This document shows positions 9,911 through 22,162 of a DNA stretch of 64,000 nt, piece after piece. The stretch is taken from contig JAAEAF010002809.1 in assembly GCA_011037195.1 (NCBI GenBank), positions 1-64,000 of the forward strand, in the 5' to 3' direction. The translations under genes and the position numbers were made by a program. Position 1 is the stretch's first letter; the number at the start of each line of letters is the position of its first letter. A model generated the notes under the pieces. It saw only the letters and a program-made list of their open reading frames with translations. It made no database searches and had not been told where the DNA came from. The stretch is from Triatoma infestans (taxonomy: Eukaryota > Arthropoda > Insecta > Hemiptera > Reduviidae).

Positions 9911-11019
9911 TCTTCCTTCCCCCCATAATAGTAGTATAAGTTCCGTTTCACTATCTAGCGGAAATTAAGGGAACTAATTTTACTTTTAAGACGACTTGCC
10001 ATGCAGAATGCGAGAATTGCAGTTGAAGGAAGTCGAATGAGTTTTTCACTCTAGTTTTTTTTCCTGAATTCCTTTTTTTTGCTCGTTTTGAGCAAAATTC
10101 TCACATACCTCTTTTGCTGAACATTACTAAAACAGATGGCCTCAAAAAACAAAAGATGTCTCTTAAATATTTAATTACATATGTCACATTAGTTTCTCTT
10201 TATAAGAGAAACGAATAAGTTCTAGATTTAATAGTGATTATTTTCGTAAAGATTTGCAAGAATAAAGCAAAAACTTGTTAAGAGGCAAGTAAGAATAAGG
10301 TAAAAAAATCAATCAAATTATAGATTTGATATTGTTGAATTTATATTCTTCATGATTGTGTAGAATTAGAGAAATGAAAATTTACAACCTAGTGTTGTTA
10401 TACATTTGTACTTTTCATATGCAAAACTTGAACTACTTCAACCACTTCGTAATATCGCGTTGTTGATTCAGCATCGCAAGATCATGCAATGTTAATAAAC
10501 ATTTACATCTAATGACTAAATTATTCAATTAATTAATATTGAAGGATTAATTATTAATATTTGATTGAATTTATTAACATTAATATTAAATTTACATAAT
10601 TTGCTTAAGTAAGCAATATTAGATTATACCCAGCTTAATCGAAGCTGAAAATTCAATTAAACTATATCATCCGGAGAGAGCCACTACCAATTATGTAATA
10701 TTATCTTTTGAAGCCATTTTTTAGAAAAAAATAAAGATGGCTGCTTTAAAAAAAAAAATAGCTTATTTCAACTAGAAGTTAGTGTAGCTGTAGAGAAATC
10801 AGAGAATAGAAGTCCTGGTTATTCTGATTATGATCGAGGAACTACAGGGACCGTTCCTCCTTTTTACGTCTATTGTGCGAAGACCATATATGAGACAAAA
10901 ATAGTCACACAACTTTATTTTTTAATAATACTTAATTCAATTTTGTGTATTACATATTATTTATTCAATTTTTTTTATTCGAAATATTTATTTCTTTTTT
11001 CATTTTTACTTTCTCTATT
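9911..11019. other. AT-rich non-coding stretch
   Basis: No ORF of note and no recognisable repeat. The stretch contains many short ATTAAT/TTAATA runs near 10520-10580. Confidence 0.5.
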
Positions 11020-11435
11020 TCTGCTTAGCGGAAGTGTTGAATCATGTCTCTGAAATTGAGTTTTCACCGGAAATATATGTTTAGAGGTGTCCTGATTATG
11101 AAACAAATGTTTTTAGTGGATGTTCTAAGTGCGAGTGTGTGTGTGTGTGAACGATATATTTCAAAAATTTTAGTTACTACCCATAACAGCATCTTACAGG
11201 AAAAGTTTTCGGGCAAAATCCATCAACCGAAAGTGCAATTTTACCGGGAGGAGAGAGGTTATGCACACTACAAAAAACTAATTTTATTAAATTTAGATTC
11301 TCAAAGTGATATAAAATTCAGGACGAATAAGCATTTAGTAAATATTATATGTTGGAAGGAAATTGGGTATTTATAATATTCTGTCAAGTGGAACAAGAGT
11401 AATTCGGTGTGAGTGTTTCACGCAGATCATTATTA
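11020..11435 (-). repeat. HT repeat, near-complete minus-strand copy
   Basis: From right to left: the 5' hairpin block (plus strand GGTGTGAGTGTTTCACG at 11407-11423) with a CAAGAGTAAT remnant, the internal blocks, and TTTTCACCGGAAATATATG near 11060. A (GT)n tract lies at about 11131-11149. It contains a spurious 110-residue plus-strand ORF (11044-11376) with no family signal. Confidence 0.8.
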
Positions 11436-12160
11436 TATATACGAATATTTATTAGACTGACGATTAGTATGTAATTAGCTCAGTATAAAGTAACTTATTC
11501 TAGACAGTTTATTTGTATCTCAAGTATTTTAAACGTCAAATTTAAAGTAGCAGTTGAATTTTAGCTGATACGAAAATATAATTTAAATAGACAATGGAGA
11601 AAGTAAAGGTGATACAAAATTATAGACAGCCAAATGTTGGTATGTCGTTCCGGTACTGTGGTTAGTAAGTTAACATCCTTGGAATCTAAGGCAAACAATT
11701 GGAATCCTTGTCACTAGAACAAGATTAAGAGATTTACTGGTCCGCACAACATCTGTTGTCTGGCAATTTATTTTATTCCATTTAGTTCTTATCCCTCTCG
11801 CCCAAGTGTAACTTTAACAGCGCCAATATTGTAATTATTCTAGTTGGTGGTTGGTTTTATTTAATTAGAAAAATATAATTAATTGAAAGGTAGTGTAGAT
11901 TTTTTTAATTATATATTTATAGATCTTTAATAAATAGATATTTATTAATTAGTGAGAAACAGGAGCAACTATTTTATTAATATTCTTGCTAGAACTGTTA
12001 ATGTCTTATCAACTTAATAGGGTCTTGAATTAAACAAAGAAAGTCTATTGAAATTTTGTGTTTAGTTCTAGTAATGTGTGCGAATAATCGCTTGAAGCTC
12101 ACACTACTAGGGTAGGGTGAATAGTTCTCGGCTAGCCCATACATGCCACTGTTACAGATG
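11436..12160. other. Non-coding stretch
   Basis: No coding or repeat signal that I can support before the fold-back-family arm at 12165. Confidence 0.5.
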
Positions 12161-12164
12161 AAAT

Positions 12165-12245
12165 CGGTCGATGACCACAAAATGAAGTAGGCTACCACGG
12201 AAAATGTCTCTGATGCTTTCCAGCTCTGCGGAACCAACCACCACA
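12165..12245 (+). repeat. Single arm of the fold-back family
   Basis: CGGTCGATGACCACAAA, a TGAAGTAGGCT block, GGAAAATGTCTCTGATGC, and TTTCCAGCTCTGCGGAACCA match the right arm of the fold-back element (about 58240-58320) almost base for base. Only the outer part of an arm is present; the CTGATGA-like core and the opposite arm are missing. Confidence 0.8.
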
Positions 12246-12299
12246 ACAACGATGAAATTACTGTTTGGTTATGTTGGCATACTTCTTGCAAGAATAAAT

Positions 12300-12904
12300 T
12301 TGAATTTGATCAAATTGTTTTATACGGCTGTTTAAAGTAAGCATGTTGTGTGTTTTTGACAGAATGAATAAACTTGAATACCGTTCCATCATAAAATTCT
12401 TCGTTTTTTTTTAACTCCCGCTAATATCAAGCGCTGGACAGTTTCAGGAAATGTATCTTCTCACTTAATTTTGGTAACCATACAAAATTATACACGATTT
12501 CCTTTAAATTTAATATGCTAACTTCCAGATAAAGGGCATTTATTGGTCAATTAAACTGAAAAAAAATTCATTTGAGATATATCTTTTCTACGCTTTCTAT
12601 TCTAGGCTTCTAGGAATTCTAGGCTTTATATTTCAATATTATCGCTTTGGTTAAATATTATTGGCCCCCTATTCTTAATTACAAAATAATCTTTACTACT
12701 GACCTCTTCCATTACCTGCCTGGATAGGTACTTGTACCCCTACTTCCTCTATATTTATATTGATCCCTGAGGTAAATTGAGTGTTGGGGGAGCTCATTAG
12801 GTTTAAATAAGTATTGGTTAATCTACCTCATTTGTATGTTTGCCACGCTTTGGACGATCTTTTACGAGTGATTATGGGCGAAGCCCGGTGGCCGCTCCTC
12901 TATA
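12300..12904. other. Non-coding stretch
   Basis: A degenerate HT scrap (CGATTTCCTTTAAATTTAAT) lies near 12498. GGGCGAAGCCCGGTGG near 12878 resembles a Helitron 3' hairpin, but no CTRR end follows. Confidence 0.5.
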
Positions 12905-13480
12905 AAAACTGGGAGTAAGAGAAAGTAAAAAATACTTATGTTAGAAGTATATTAACAGCAGTAAGAGAAAGTCGTATGAATGTTTCATACCATTTTTTTT
13001 ACTTTCTCTTACTCCAAGTAAGAGGAAGTATTGTAATCGTGTCCAATTTTCAATAACACGTTTTTACCGGAAATACATGTTTCGAGGTCCCATGAATCCA
13101 AAAAAAAAAGTGGTTTTTAGAAAATGATCTGTGTGTGTGAGCGTATGTGTGTATGTTGTATGTGAACAGCATAGCTCGAAAACGAAAACTCATTGAAGGG
13201 GGGTTTTGGGGGTGGGGTGGGATTTATATTTTTCCTAAAAATGCTACATCTAAATTAATTAGAAATAAATAGATTACCAAAATTCCAAGTTTCAAGAAAA
13301 TTAGTAAACCGGAAGTGCGTTTTTACTGAACACATTTTTTTTTTTTTTCCAGTTTTTGTAAGTTTGTCCATAAAAACACAGATGAATTTCATTAAATTTC
13401 GGATATACAAACTATAAAAAACTGTCGATTACAATTTTGAAAAATGGAATAAGAGAAAATTGTGTGAGTGTTTCACGTCT
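12905..13480 (-). repeat. HT repeat, near-complete minus-strand copy with 3' terminal hairpin
   Basis: On the plus strand the 3' terminus appears as ACTTTCTCTTACTCC at 13000-13014 followed by AAGTAAGAGGAAG, a hairpin with a stem of about 13 bp and almost no loop. Then follow TTTTTACCGGAAATACATG, GCTCGAAAACGAAAA, AAACCGGAAGTGCGTTTTTA and the 5' hairpin (GTGTGAGTGTTTCACG at 13463-13478). Two further AGTAAGAGAAAGT termini lie at about 12909 and 12961, so pieces of neighbouring copies abut here. Confidence 0.9.
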
Positions 13481-14685
13481 TTTTTTTTTTTTTTTAACTT
13501 AATAGCTGGCTTATTTTTTTATTTTTTTTTTTAAAACTAACGCTTAGTTATTTATATTGCCTGTTTTTGAAATATTTTTCATCAATTTGGTATAAACTGT
13601 GGACTATATGAAATAGTCACATACAAAAAAATGAAAAGTGTTTTTTCAGAGTTTTTCCACGGCTAGTTATCCCGGCCATTTCTGCGTGTTACTTTATTAC
13701 TTTCCCCAATCTACACACTACATATTACTTTTCACAAGTTGAAATAAAAAAAAAAAATATAAATATTTGCATAGAAAAACTACATGTGGAAAACCAGGTT
13801 TAAATTTCTTTACTTTTCTTTTATTCTTTTATGTTTTTCTAATAGAATTTGTAGTTTTTCAATAAAATGAAATACTTGGTGAATATTTTGCTTTAGTTCA
13901 ATCCTGCCAGGTACAGCTAAAATAGAATAACAAAAAATTGGTGATGATTTTTTTGTAATAAATAAAATAAATAAAAATAGTGAAAAAGTTCAAAATACTA
14001 AACGGACGAGAAAATAAAAAATATAATAGAAAAGAATACAAAACAATTTGAAGCAAAACGATTGTTCAGTGAATGTTCTGGGGTATGTGGCTGTGTGTGG
14101 TGTTGTTGCGATGACTTTACCTCATACTGTCATGTATAGAACAATTAGAAAATATTGTAGTGTGTGAATTTCACACGTGGCACTCACAAACACACTTTTT
14201 ATCATTTTGCATACATATATACGTTTATATATAATATTGGGAGTGTGTATATGTATTGTGTATATATGTACATGAAAGTTTACTGTACGCGTGTTGCTAA
14301 GCGGCGTGCAAAAGCTTAATTTGTTTAACACAAGATATATAAATATATATACAGACCTGTCTGACGGGTGTAAATTGTGTTGTGATATTTATTGTAAAAG
14401 CATTTTTTTTTCCTTTTTTAAACAACAATCCAGAGAAAAAGTGTAAAAGCTTTTCTCTAAATTAAGGTAGGCTTCTGAAATAAATAGCTTTTCAAAAAAT
14501 TAGTCTGTGACATGTAGCACTTGCATGACCTTTCTATGTATGAATGGAATTCCCAAAATTCTGCTCCAAAATAATACGAAAAATTAGTGATAAGTCATAA
14601 GAAAAAATAAATAAAACTCCCACTTCAAAATAATAGTATTTTTTTTTGGAAGTCTATCCAAAAACTTTTTCTATAAAAAAAAAAT
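13481..14685. other. AT-rich non-coding stretch
   Basis: Poly-T/A runs and TATA/TGTG-rich patches occur near 14200-14350. I see no supported ORF. Confidence 0.5.
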
Positions 14686-14740
14686 ATCTGTTGTAAAATA
14701 CTCACACAAATTTCTCTTACTCCTGTAAGTATATCCTGTA
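14686..14740 (+). repeat. HT repeat, isolated 5' terminus
   Basis: CTGTTGTAAAATACTCACAC followed by TTCTCTTACTCCTGTAAG matches the 5' end of the complete copies. The body does not follow. Confidence 0.75.
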
Positions 14741-14867
14741 AATTACTACAGGATTCACTTGTATATGGGCGATAGTCATTCTCTAGTAAGAATGTTCCTA
14801 TTCTACTTGTCTGAACTAAGTAGTGGTTATTTTTCTATCGCATCTCGCCTGTTTTCTAGAATACGAG

Positions 14868-15699
14868 TGTAGTGGAATCGATTATCGGATTCCAGAGGTA
14901 TGAAGTCAGATGTCTTGAAGAGGGATTTATTAGGCGGAAGTTAGTTTAGAGATTTTAGAGATTTATTACTTGAAATACTAAACACTGAATTTACAAAAAT
15001 TGACTATATTTTTACAATAATTTGAATGTGTGAAATGGTAACTACAATTAATATGAACTGTTAGAAATAAATAAATAATTTAAAGAGATAACAACAACTA
15101 ATTTAAAATGATTAAAATAAATAAAACTAATATGCACAACTATGAAATGTTTGATAGAATAATTGTAAGTTTAACCTTGTATAGGGACGCGCTCGCGGAA
15201 CTCAAGTATCACTGCTGCTCGTTGAAACTGTAATGCTAATAATCGTAATAATAATACTGATCCCCTCCTCCAGTGGACGAAGTTTATATTAGTATTACTC
15301 ACACACTGTCAGGTGTGTAAGTAGTACTCATACTAAGACATCTCTCATAGTGTGCGACCTTGGCCAGGTCGGTGACCAGTGTGATTTAGGTCAGTGGCCA
15401 GCTTTGGCGACAGATGGCGGCCCACCGGTGATTTTCAAAGACTGGTAGCCTTGAATCGGCCAGGTGGCTTCTGTTCAATAATGATCCTTGTTTAAAAGAG
15501 TTTTATCGATACTTGTCTTTGATACTGATGTATTGACCCTTGTATTGCAAAGGCTTTTTGTTCGGCGCGGCCCTTGTCTTGAAGACATCGGCCGGCTAGG
15601 CCACTAGTTATAAATTATCCTTTCTTCTTGTTATCTTTTGTGAAGATAGCGGCTGGCTGGAGCCACTTGACATTGCTATGACATTGATATGTCATTACA
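14868..15699 (+). mobile_element. Solo LTR with 4-bp TSD (copy 1)
   Basis: The sequence runs from TGTAGTGGAATC to TGTCATTACA, giving the TG...CA ends and short inverted TGTA/TACA termini typical of LTRs. It is flanked by CGAG at 14864-14867 and 15700-15703. The same sequence, with small indels, recurs at 60030-60747 with a different duplication, so both are independent insertions. There is no internal coding region, so each is a solo LTR left by LTR-LTR recombination. A 4-bp duplication is common for Ty3/gypsy elements, but no internal region here links it to one. The minus-strand alternative cannot be excluded. Confidence 0.85.
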
Positions 15700-15703
15700 C
15701 GAG

Positions 15704-16016
15704 CAATAATTGCGTCGAGATTCAAGTGATATAGTTGATAGCTAGAGGCTAGAGGCAAGTCGAGAGTTAACACTGGTCAGGTCGCACGAGTTTCACCCCA
15801 TCACTTCAGTGCAGATTTCTAGAAAGCTTGGCTGTGTTTAGTGAGTAATGGAGGTTATTACTTATTCTTAAACAATGGTCAAACAGCTGTTTCAAACTAT
15901 TGACTTGGATATTGATAGAATCGTCTTATTTATATGAATATTCTTCTAGTTGTTTGACTCTTAATTTAATAATAAATGATCTTCGGACAATAAGTTCAAT
16001 TTACTAATCATTGCTT
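15704..16016. other. Non-coding spacer
   Basis: No recognisable feature between the solo LTR and the first SINE. Confidence 0.5.
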
Positions 16017-16025
16017 ATTTAAAGC

Positions 16026-16261
16026 AGGAAAGGGATTAGCTCAGTTTTAGCGCGCTGGACTCCCACGCAGTGATCTCGGGTTCGAGTTCAGCAATGCTTT
16101 TCTTAGAATTGTTCTAGGAGCCTCTACACCTCACTTTTCAGTGAGGGACCGTGTTGTCTATAACGAGAGAACACTATCCGTGGCCGGCAGTGTAGTGAGG
16201 AGGCTTTGAGCATTAATGACCCAATGTTGACGCGTTTAAATTAAAAAAATTAAAAATAAAC
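16026..16261 (+). mobile_element. tRNA-derived SINE, copy A, with 9-bp TSD
   Basis: The head contains an A-box-like TTAGCTCAGTTTTAGCG and a B-box-like GGGTTCGAGTTC spaced as in a tRNA. A conserved body follows (GTTGTCTATAACGAGAGAAC, GGCCGGCAGTG). The 3' domain GCATTAATGACCCAATG-TTGACGCG leads into an A-rich tail. ATTTAAAGC flanks both ends (16017-16025 and 16262-16270). RNA polymerase III transcription and mobilisation by a partner LINE are inferred from the family type. Confidence 0.9.
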
Positions 16262-16309
16262 ATTTAAAGCTTCTGATTACTTTATTCGAATGTTGATATT
16301 CCAGGCTTA

Positions 16310-16539
16310 AGGAAAGGGATTACCCAAGGGTTGCGCGCTGGACTGGCAACACAGAAGTCCCGGGTTCAAATCCAGTATGATGACCTTAGATTTTCTTTTC
16401 CTAGGTGCCTCTACAGCCACTGTCTGGTGATGGACTGTGTTGTCTGTAGCGAGAGAACTGTTCGGAGGCCGGCAGTGCAATGAGAATGCACCGGGCGCCA
16501 ATGACTATAGGTGTTTACGCGCCTTAATTAAAAAAAAAT
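16310..16539 (+). mobile_element. tRNA-derived SINE, copy B, with 14-bp TSD
   Basis: This is the same family as copy A: GGAAAGGGATTACCCAAGGG head, B-box-like GGGTTCAAATCC, GTTGTCTGTAGCGAGAGAAC, GAGGCCGGCAGTG, then GGGCGCCAATGACTATAGG and TTTACGCGCC before an A tail. Flanks 16296-16309 and 16540-16553 match at 13 of 14 positions. It lies 48 bp from copy A with its own duplication, so it is a separate insertion. A 64-residue minus-strand ORF across it is spurious. Confidence 0.92.
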
Positions 16540-16553
16540 ATATTCGAGGCTTA

Positions 16554-18429
16554 TAGGAGTACTAAATACTTAATAAAAGAAAATCTAAAAAGTTATGGAT
16601 TAATTCATTGTACCTAGGCTTTGGTCACTTTGCATCGACTACCGGCAGAGATTTTGCGCCATACCTGAGCTTAGAATGAGTGACTGCTTGAGCATACTCA
16701 GTGTCTTTTGTCACATTTTGTTTAAAGAATTGTTCCAAGAAGAACTTGGAAAATATTATTCATAATTTCCTCAATTACTGGAACAAATAGACAAATTTTA
16801 TGAATGTATGACCAGAGCAATGGAAAGTGGGCTAACCACTTCTTTAAGGATTTTGGCATTCCTGCAGGCATCGCATATTTTCTTCCAAGCACAAACACTT
16901 ATTCACCATACTACATAAACACACTTATTCACAATATCACAACACCACATAAACGCATACATATCATGCACACATATCCATATGTCAACATACATATCCA
17001 CACACACACTCACACAACATAAAATCATTCGCAAATATATATTTTTTGGTAAAAACCCAGGTAGTCTACATTTCGCAAATTTGACAGGGTCAGCAAAAAG
17101 TGTAAAAGAAAGAAAAAAAATGTTGTTTTGTTAAATTACATGTTTTAGCAATACTGTGTTATGTAGACAGATGTAGGTTAGGTAGAATTTCTAATTAATA
17201 TTGAAATTTGAGTTCTCTGACTGGCCATTGTTAATAAACGTATTATATTATAAGTGAAGTAATTTTTCTATCAGTAGAAGTCGGTCTGGTCTGAAATATT
17301 AGCCTTTGTTTTGGCCTGGAATACTTCAACTGGATAAACATCTCGTTTTGGATCTGTCGGCAGACAAGAATTACTATTAGGTAGATATATGAAGAGCCTT
17401 ATCGTTCCAGAGGGTCTTCCTAGAGGGTATTGGTGGAGTATATTTCCATAACGATACAAGCTAGATATTTATCTATTGTAAACTATATTACTGTATGTGT
17501 GTTTTTGACTGTAGAGGGCGGTACAAAGGTTGTTTGTCTTATGCCGACCATCATTTCCATTTATTTATTGCCTTACATCCTTAACCTCTTGCATATAATC
17601 TTCATTACTATTACGTGCACTACTTCATTTTACAACCCCTCAAAGATACGAAATCTAATCCTCCATTAAGAGGTTTCAGTTACTATGGCTAAATACATTT
17701 GTTATCTCCACCCTCCTGGGGAGCATTAATGTGTTAGTCACATCTGCGTTGATTTTTTTCTTAATCTACTCCCTCCCCATACACAAGGTAAATATGTGAA
17801 CAATTGAGTATAACATTGAGTGTTGTATAAAAACTCACATTGATTTAAGTTCACCTGCCAGAACTAGCATTGTATGTGATTGTATCTAATCTAAATAACA
17901 AATGATTTGTGGAATAGAAGTACATTATGACGTGAAATTCAAATGTAGATATTTTCTTTGAAGTGATACTGCTTTAGTTTTGCCTAATTTTTTGGTAATT
18001 TATTGTAAAGTTGATTGTTAAATGGCGATTCGGTGATCAACTTTGGACAATACTTTTATTAGAAAGTCATTACTACACAACAAAAAGATGGCACATAAAT
18101 TAAAACTATGATCTAGTTCTGGGTGCAACGAGAAATGAAATGACCGATTGTTACGACTCAGCAATTCTTTACGAGATACTGTGTTCATTTTGTCTAAAAA
18201 AAGGAGAATTAATCTTTTCAGAAAGAGACATGTTCTAAAGAGGCATCAAACACATAAGAATATTTTTATGCTAGCGATACCTCTGCTAGTATTCCTATTT
18301 TTATATAATTTCTAATGATAAATATTTGGAAGACATTGTTGGGAAAACCTAAGTACTTTAAAGACATATATATTCTAAAGGAGATGTGTGTTACATACGA
18401 CTGATCGACATAGAGTTAATAACTTGATA
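16554..18429. other. Non-coding stretch
   Basis: A CA/TCACA-rich patch at about 16900-17020 gives a low-complexity His/Thr-rich ORF that I do not regard as a gene. Nothing else is recognisable. Confidence 0.5.
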
Positions 18430-18600
18430 TTCGTGTGGAAGAGAGACGACATTCAGACCACCCAGTATTGTAGAACTCTCTTATGGATGAGACTTTCACT
18501 GAGAGGTGATTATTCAGGGCTACCCCTAAATACTTAATTTTTTTAAAAACCTCAATCACGGGCCCTTATGATACCATGTGATACAGCCATGTCCGAATAA
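18430..18600 (-). pseudogene. Short RT-like fragment
   Basis: Minus-strand translation gives KKIKYLGVALNNHLSVK, resembling the KFLG/KYLGV block after the RT catalytic core of Jockey/CR1-group elements. Little recognisable flanking sequence remains, so the call rests on one motif. Confidence 0.4.
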
Positions 18601-20254
18601 AGTGAAAAACCGCCATGAATTTTTCCAAATTCCAAAAAGAGGCATAGGAACGATAACTTTTGTTCACTAGGCCCATCTTAAGGCAAATCTGCTATTCGAC
18701 GCCTAGTAGTCCGATAAGCAGATTAGACAAAGATTCTGGGGTAAGATTAGCCTGCCTCTATTGACGAGTTGTCTGATGTCGTCTGGAGCTGTGAGCAAAC
18801 CAGGAGGTAACTTGGTCCATATCTTCTACAGACGGGATTTCCACTAAACCTATTCAATGAAGGTGCTACTCGAGATATGGAGGAATGGACAATTGCTGCC
18901 ATTCTGAACAGTGTCTTAGAAACCCAACTCTCAAGATCCATTGGCGTACCTATGATAAAATTATAAGGATATCCATAAGTTTTTCCTCTTATTACCTTTC
19001 CATCCTTGCATCATTTTTGTTGAAACTTGTGTTCGTAATGCGCTTTCACAATTCTTCTGACGCTAGAGAGCATTAAAGGTTCTCCTTGAAAAACTTTCCT
19101 TTTGTTTGCAGAAAGCGTTTTTAATGCCTATTCTGTGAGATTTTTTATCCTTGACGGAATTCTCAAGTTTGACTTGCCGTATGAAGTTTGAGATTTATTC
19201 TAATTGTAATGCCGATTCATTATTTCAAATACTTCTCAGGTGTTATAAGTTTTACTATCGTATCTTTGTCCATCAACTCGCTAAGTCTTAGATTCAACTC
19301 GAAAATTTATTAGACACCCTGATTTTCTTAATAAAACCCTGAAAGGTGCAATAAAAATTACTTTTTATTCATTTATTCATTTACCGAACTATGTTTTTCG
19401 ATCAAAAATACATATTTTGAGTCCTGCTAAATCTGGAAATAGATGTTTTTAATTCTCATATTTTTTTCCAAAATAGCTCCAATGATGCACAAAAATAACG
19501 GCAGTAGTACCCAAATTTTTGGTGATTTTGCAAATGCTTATATCGATATGTGTGTGTTAGAAGGATTCCGTCAAATAATTGAACAGAGATTTTCGCTCCA
19601 AGATCGTCGAACAGAGATCGTCTAATGTCGCACTCCCATCATAAGCTTATCCAATGAAGCGAACTATTAGACAATTTGGCTATCTCTGCAAAACAACATT
19701 ATATTTCTGTAATCAACAATGTCTTTCTCAAACAACTGACCATACAATTTGAAGGTCCGTAAGTTAATGTTGATGAAACAAAAGCGCCTGACACCGTTGT
19801 AACAGCCATGCATATGCCAGGCGATTTCTCTACGACAAGTAATCACTACCTCAAACCTTCTTCTCCCCTGTCATGAAGGGCCTAAGAGCCGAGTTGATCA
19901 TCGAGGAACAGTTCTACTATCTGTACGCACAGAACTTTCATCACACATGCAAGAAACATCCAAAACTAAGCAACTAATTAGTCATGGCGTACTCCTGCAT
20001 ACCACAATGGCCAACTAGTGGATGGAACGCAAAAACAGTGTATCATGAAATACTTGCTGCAAATGAAGAATGGTACATGATGCTAAATACTCATTACTGG
20101 CATTGTCCAGTTGTAGTTATATTTTCAGAAGGGAATGAATTTTTAGAAGGAAGTGATTGGCCGAGCGAAGAGCGGCTGGTAGCATAGATTATGGGTTATG
20201 GGTATGGCTACTTAGAGCCAAGAGACTGTCTAACGTTTCATTAGCTAGTTTGCT
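18601..20254. other. Unassigned stretch
   Basis: Several 60-70-residue ORFs occur (for example plus 19984-20187) with ordinary amino-acid composition but no motif I recognise. I see no splice-compatible exon series. No gene is called. Confidence 0.4.
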
Positions 20255-20317
20255 CAATAACAATAATAATAATATTTTTATTTCCTGTAAAATTTGACAT
20301 TATCAAATATAGGAACT

Positions 20318-21855
20318 TCATAAATTTAGAACATTGTTATAATAACTCAAGAAAAATTGTCTTTTAAAAAGGTCCTGATAGCTATAATAACACTTTCCCT
20401 GTAGCAAAGTTTTTATCTTTTTCTTGAATTCATCGCTTGGAAGATTCTTGATGTCTTCTTCCAAGTGGTTGTGCAGCTGGACTTTTATATTCTGGCAAGA
20501 GCTTCTTGGTGTATTGAGCCTAAGATTTGGCAACAAAAGATCTTTATGATTCCTAAGCTGCTAGTGCGTCTTTTCTTCTGCAGTTGCATAACTTATTATA
20601 TTGTCTTTTATTTCCACAAGACATGCCAGCACATATTGACAAGGAAGAGGCAATATCTTCCACTGCTGAAGAGAGGATGACAAGAATCTCTAGGTCTTGC
20701 TTTTGACATTATTCTAATGATTCTTTTTTGTATTTGAAATATCCTCTTTGCGCTTGTTGCCGAACCCCTTAGTTTCAGACTATAGCTCAACAACGGATGG
20801 ATCATACCATACTCATCATACGTAGAGGTTCCTTTTCGAGGATTGAGACAACTCGCCTAAACAGAAATGTAAGCTTGTTAAGCTTGCTCTCCAGGTGGTC
20901 GACATGCGACTCCCATTGAAGTTTCCGGTCCAGAATCAAACCTAAGAACCTTATAGACTCTTCGTTATTTCTTCCTTCTCCTTTCTTAAGGCTGAAAGTA
21001 ATGGACTGTGTTTTATCATGGTTCAGCACTAAGCCATTGGAAGAGAACCAGGTAGATGCTCTAGCCATTAAACACATCATTTTTTTTCTACTTCTTCTTC
21101 ATATTTTCCGCTACAAACTAGCTTTGTATCATTTGCGCAGTTCATCACTGATCCACCTAGAGTTGCTGCCAGATCATTGATATACATTATAAATAGTATA
21201 GGTCCCAACACTGATTCTTGAGATACCCCTAATGTGTTCTAAATAACCAATAAGTTGGACAAGTCATAGCTTTTTCAATTACTTTTGACAAGGGAGGGAC
21301 AATTGTGATAAGCCTGCAATTCTTTATTTCATTAACAACATCTTTTTTGTATGCAGGAATCACATTAGATAGTTTCAGTGCGTCTGGAAATAAACCGTCT
21401 CTGAAACAATTATTGATAACCGCAGCAAGAGGTACATTTATTTCCTTAATTATGTCTTTCAATAGGTTGTTTGATGTACGAAATACATCTCTTGTATCTG
21501 AATTTGTTAACTTCCTTACATACACCTCTACTTGTGTCGGTGTCACAGGCATAAAGAAAAACTTTTCATCCCAATGAGAGGGTCTAACCTGTTCAACTGG
21601 GCTGTCTCTAGCAACAAAAGATTTTGCTTGGGATATAAAGTAATTATTAAATGACCTTGCTGAAATTGTGGTTACTGGTTTCTCAACTGACGACTCTATA
21701 TACGTTTTTATCAAATTCCAAGCCGATTTATTTATATTTGTGGAATCTCTAATTTGTCTCATGTTGGCATTCCGTTTGGCTTGCATAATCTCCTTTCTAT
21801 AAGCTTTTGTTTCCTTATTAATGATTTCTTTAAGCTTACCGGCGTTTTTGTCCAA
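20318..21855 (-). pseudogene. CR1-like reverse transcriptase relic
   Basis: The N-terminal part (21855-21229) has KNAGKLKEIINKETKAYRK, RDGLFPDALKLSNVIPAYKK and a decayed NYR/PISLLP region. At about 21235-21130 the PQGSVLGP box reads SQESVLGPILFIMYINDL and the catalytic YADD is NCANDTKL, losing the usual Tyr-Ala-Asp-Asp. Then follow LVLNHDKTQS and RFLGLILDRKLQWESHV (21080-20802), ALRIM-like thumb residues (20805-20608), and a C-terminal block (20536-20318). Four or more frames are needed to read through. It is non-functional. Confidence 0.9.
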
Positions 21856-22162
21856 ATATCTTAACTAGTCTAGCCTATCCTTCATCAACCGTAGGTCTTG
21901 AGTGTACCATTTGTCATTTAGTTTCTGTTTCAAGGTAATACATATTCTTCTTTCAGGGAAGCAAATGCGCATATAATGTGAAATTGAGTTAATAAGATCT
22001 GACATAGCTCCTTATCTTCGAAGTTTTGCCATAAATTTTGACCAAGAAGAAACTTTAAATTATTTATATCTTCTTTTTTATACGGTTGAATAATTTTCCA
22101 CCGTGCAGTTCCTATTTACCTTCTACTTCCTAATAAATAGAGAAGTATTGCTTGGTGATCAC

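Noticed and set aside
11044..11376. 110-residue plus-strand ORF
   Set aside because: It lies antisense within an HT repeat copy; other copies do not keep the frame.
12878..12900. GGGCGAAGCCCGGTGG as a Helitron 3' hairpin
   Set aside because: No CTRR terminus follows at the expected distance and no Helitron body is recognisable upstream.
16307..16501. 64-residue minus-strand ORF
   Set aside because: It lies entirely antisense to SINE copy B, and the SINE explains the sequence.
16804..17022. 72-residue His/Thr-rich ORF
   Set aside because: The second half is translated CA/CACA simple repeat and the first half has no recognisable motif.
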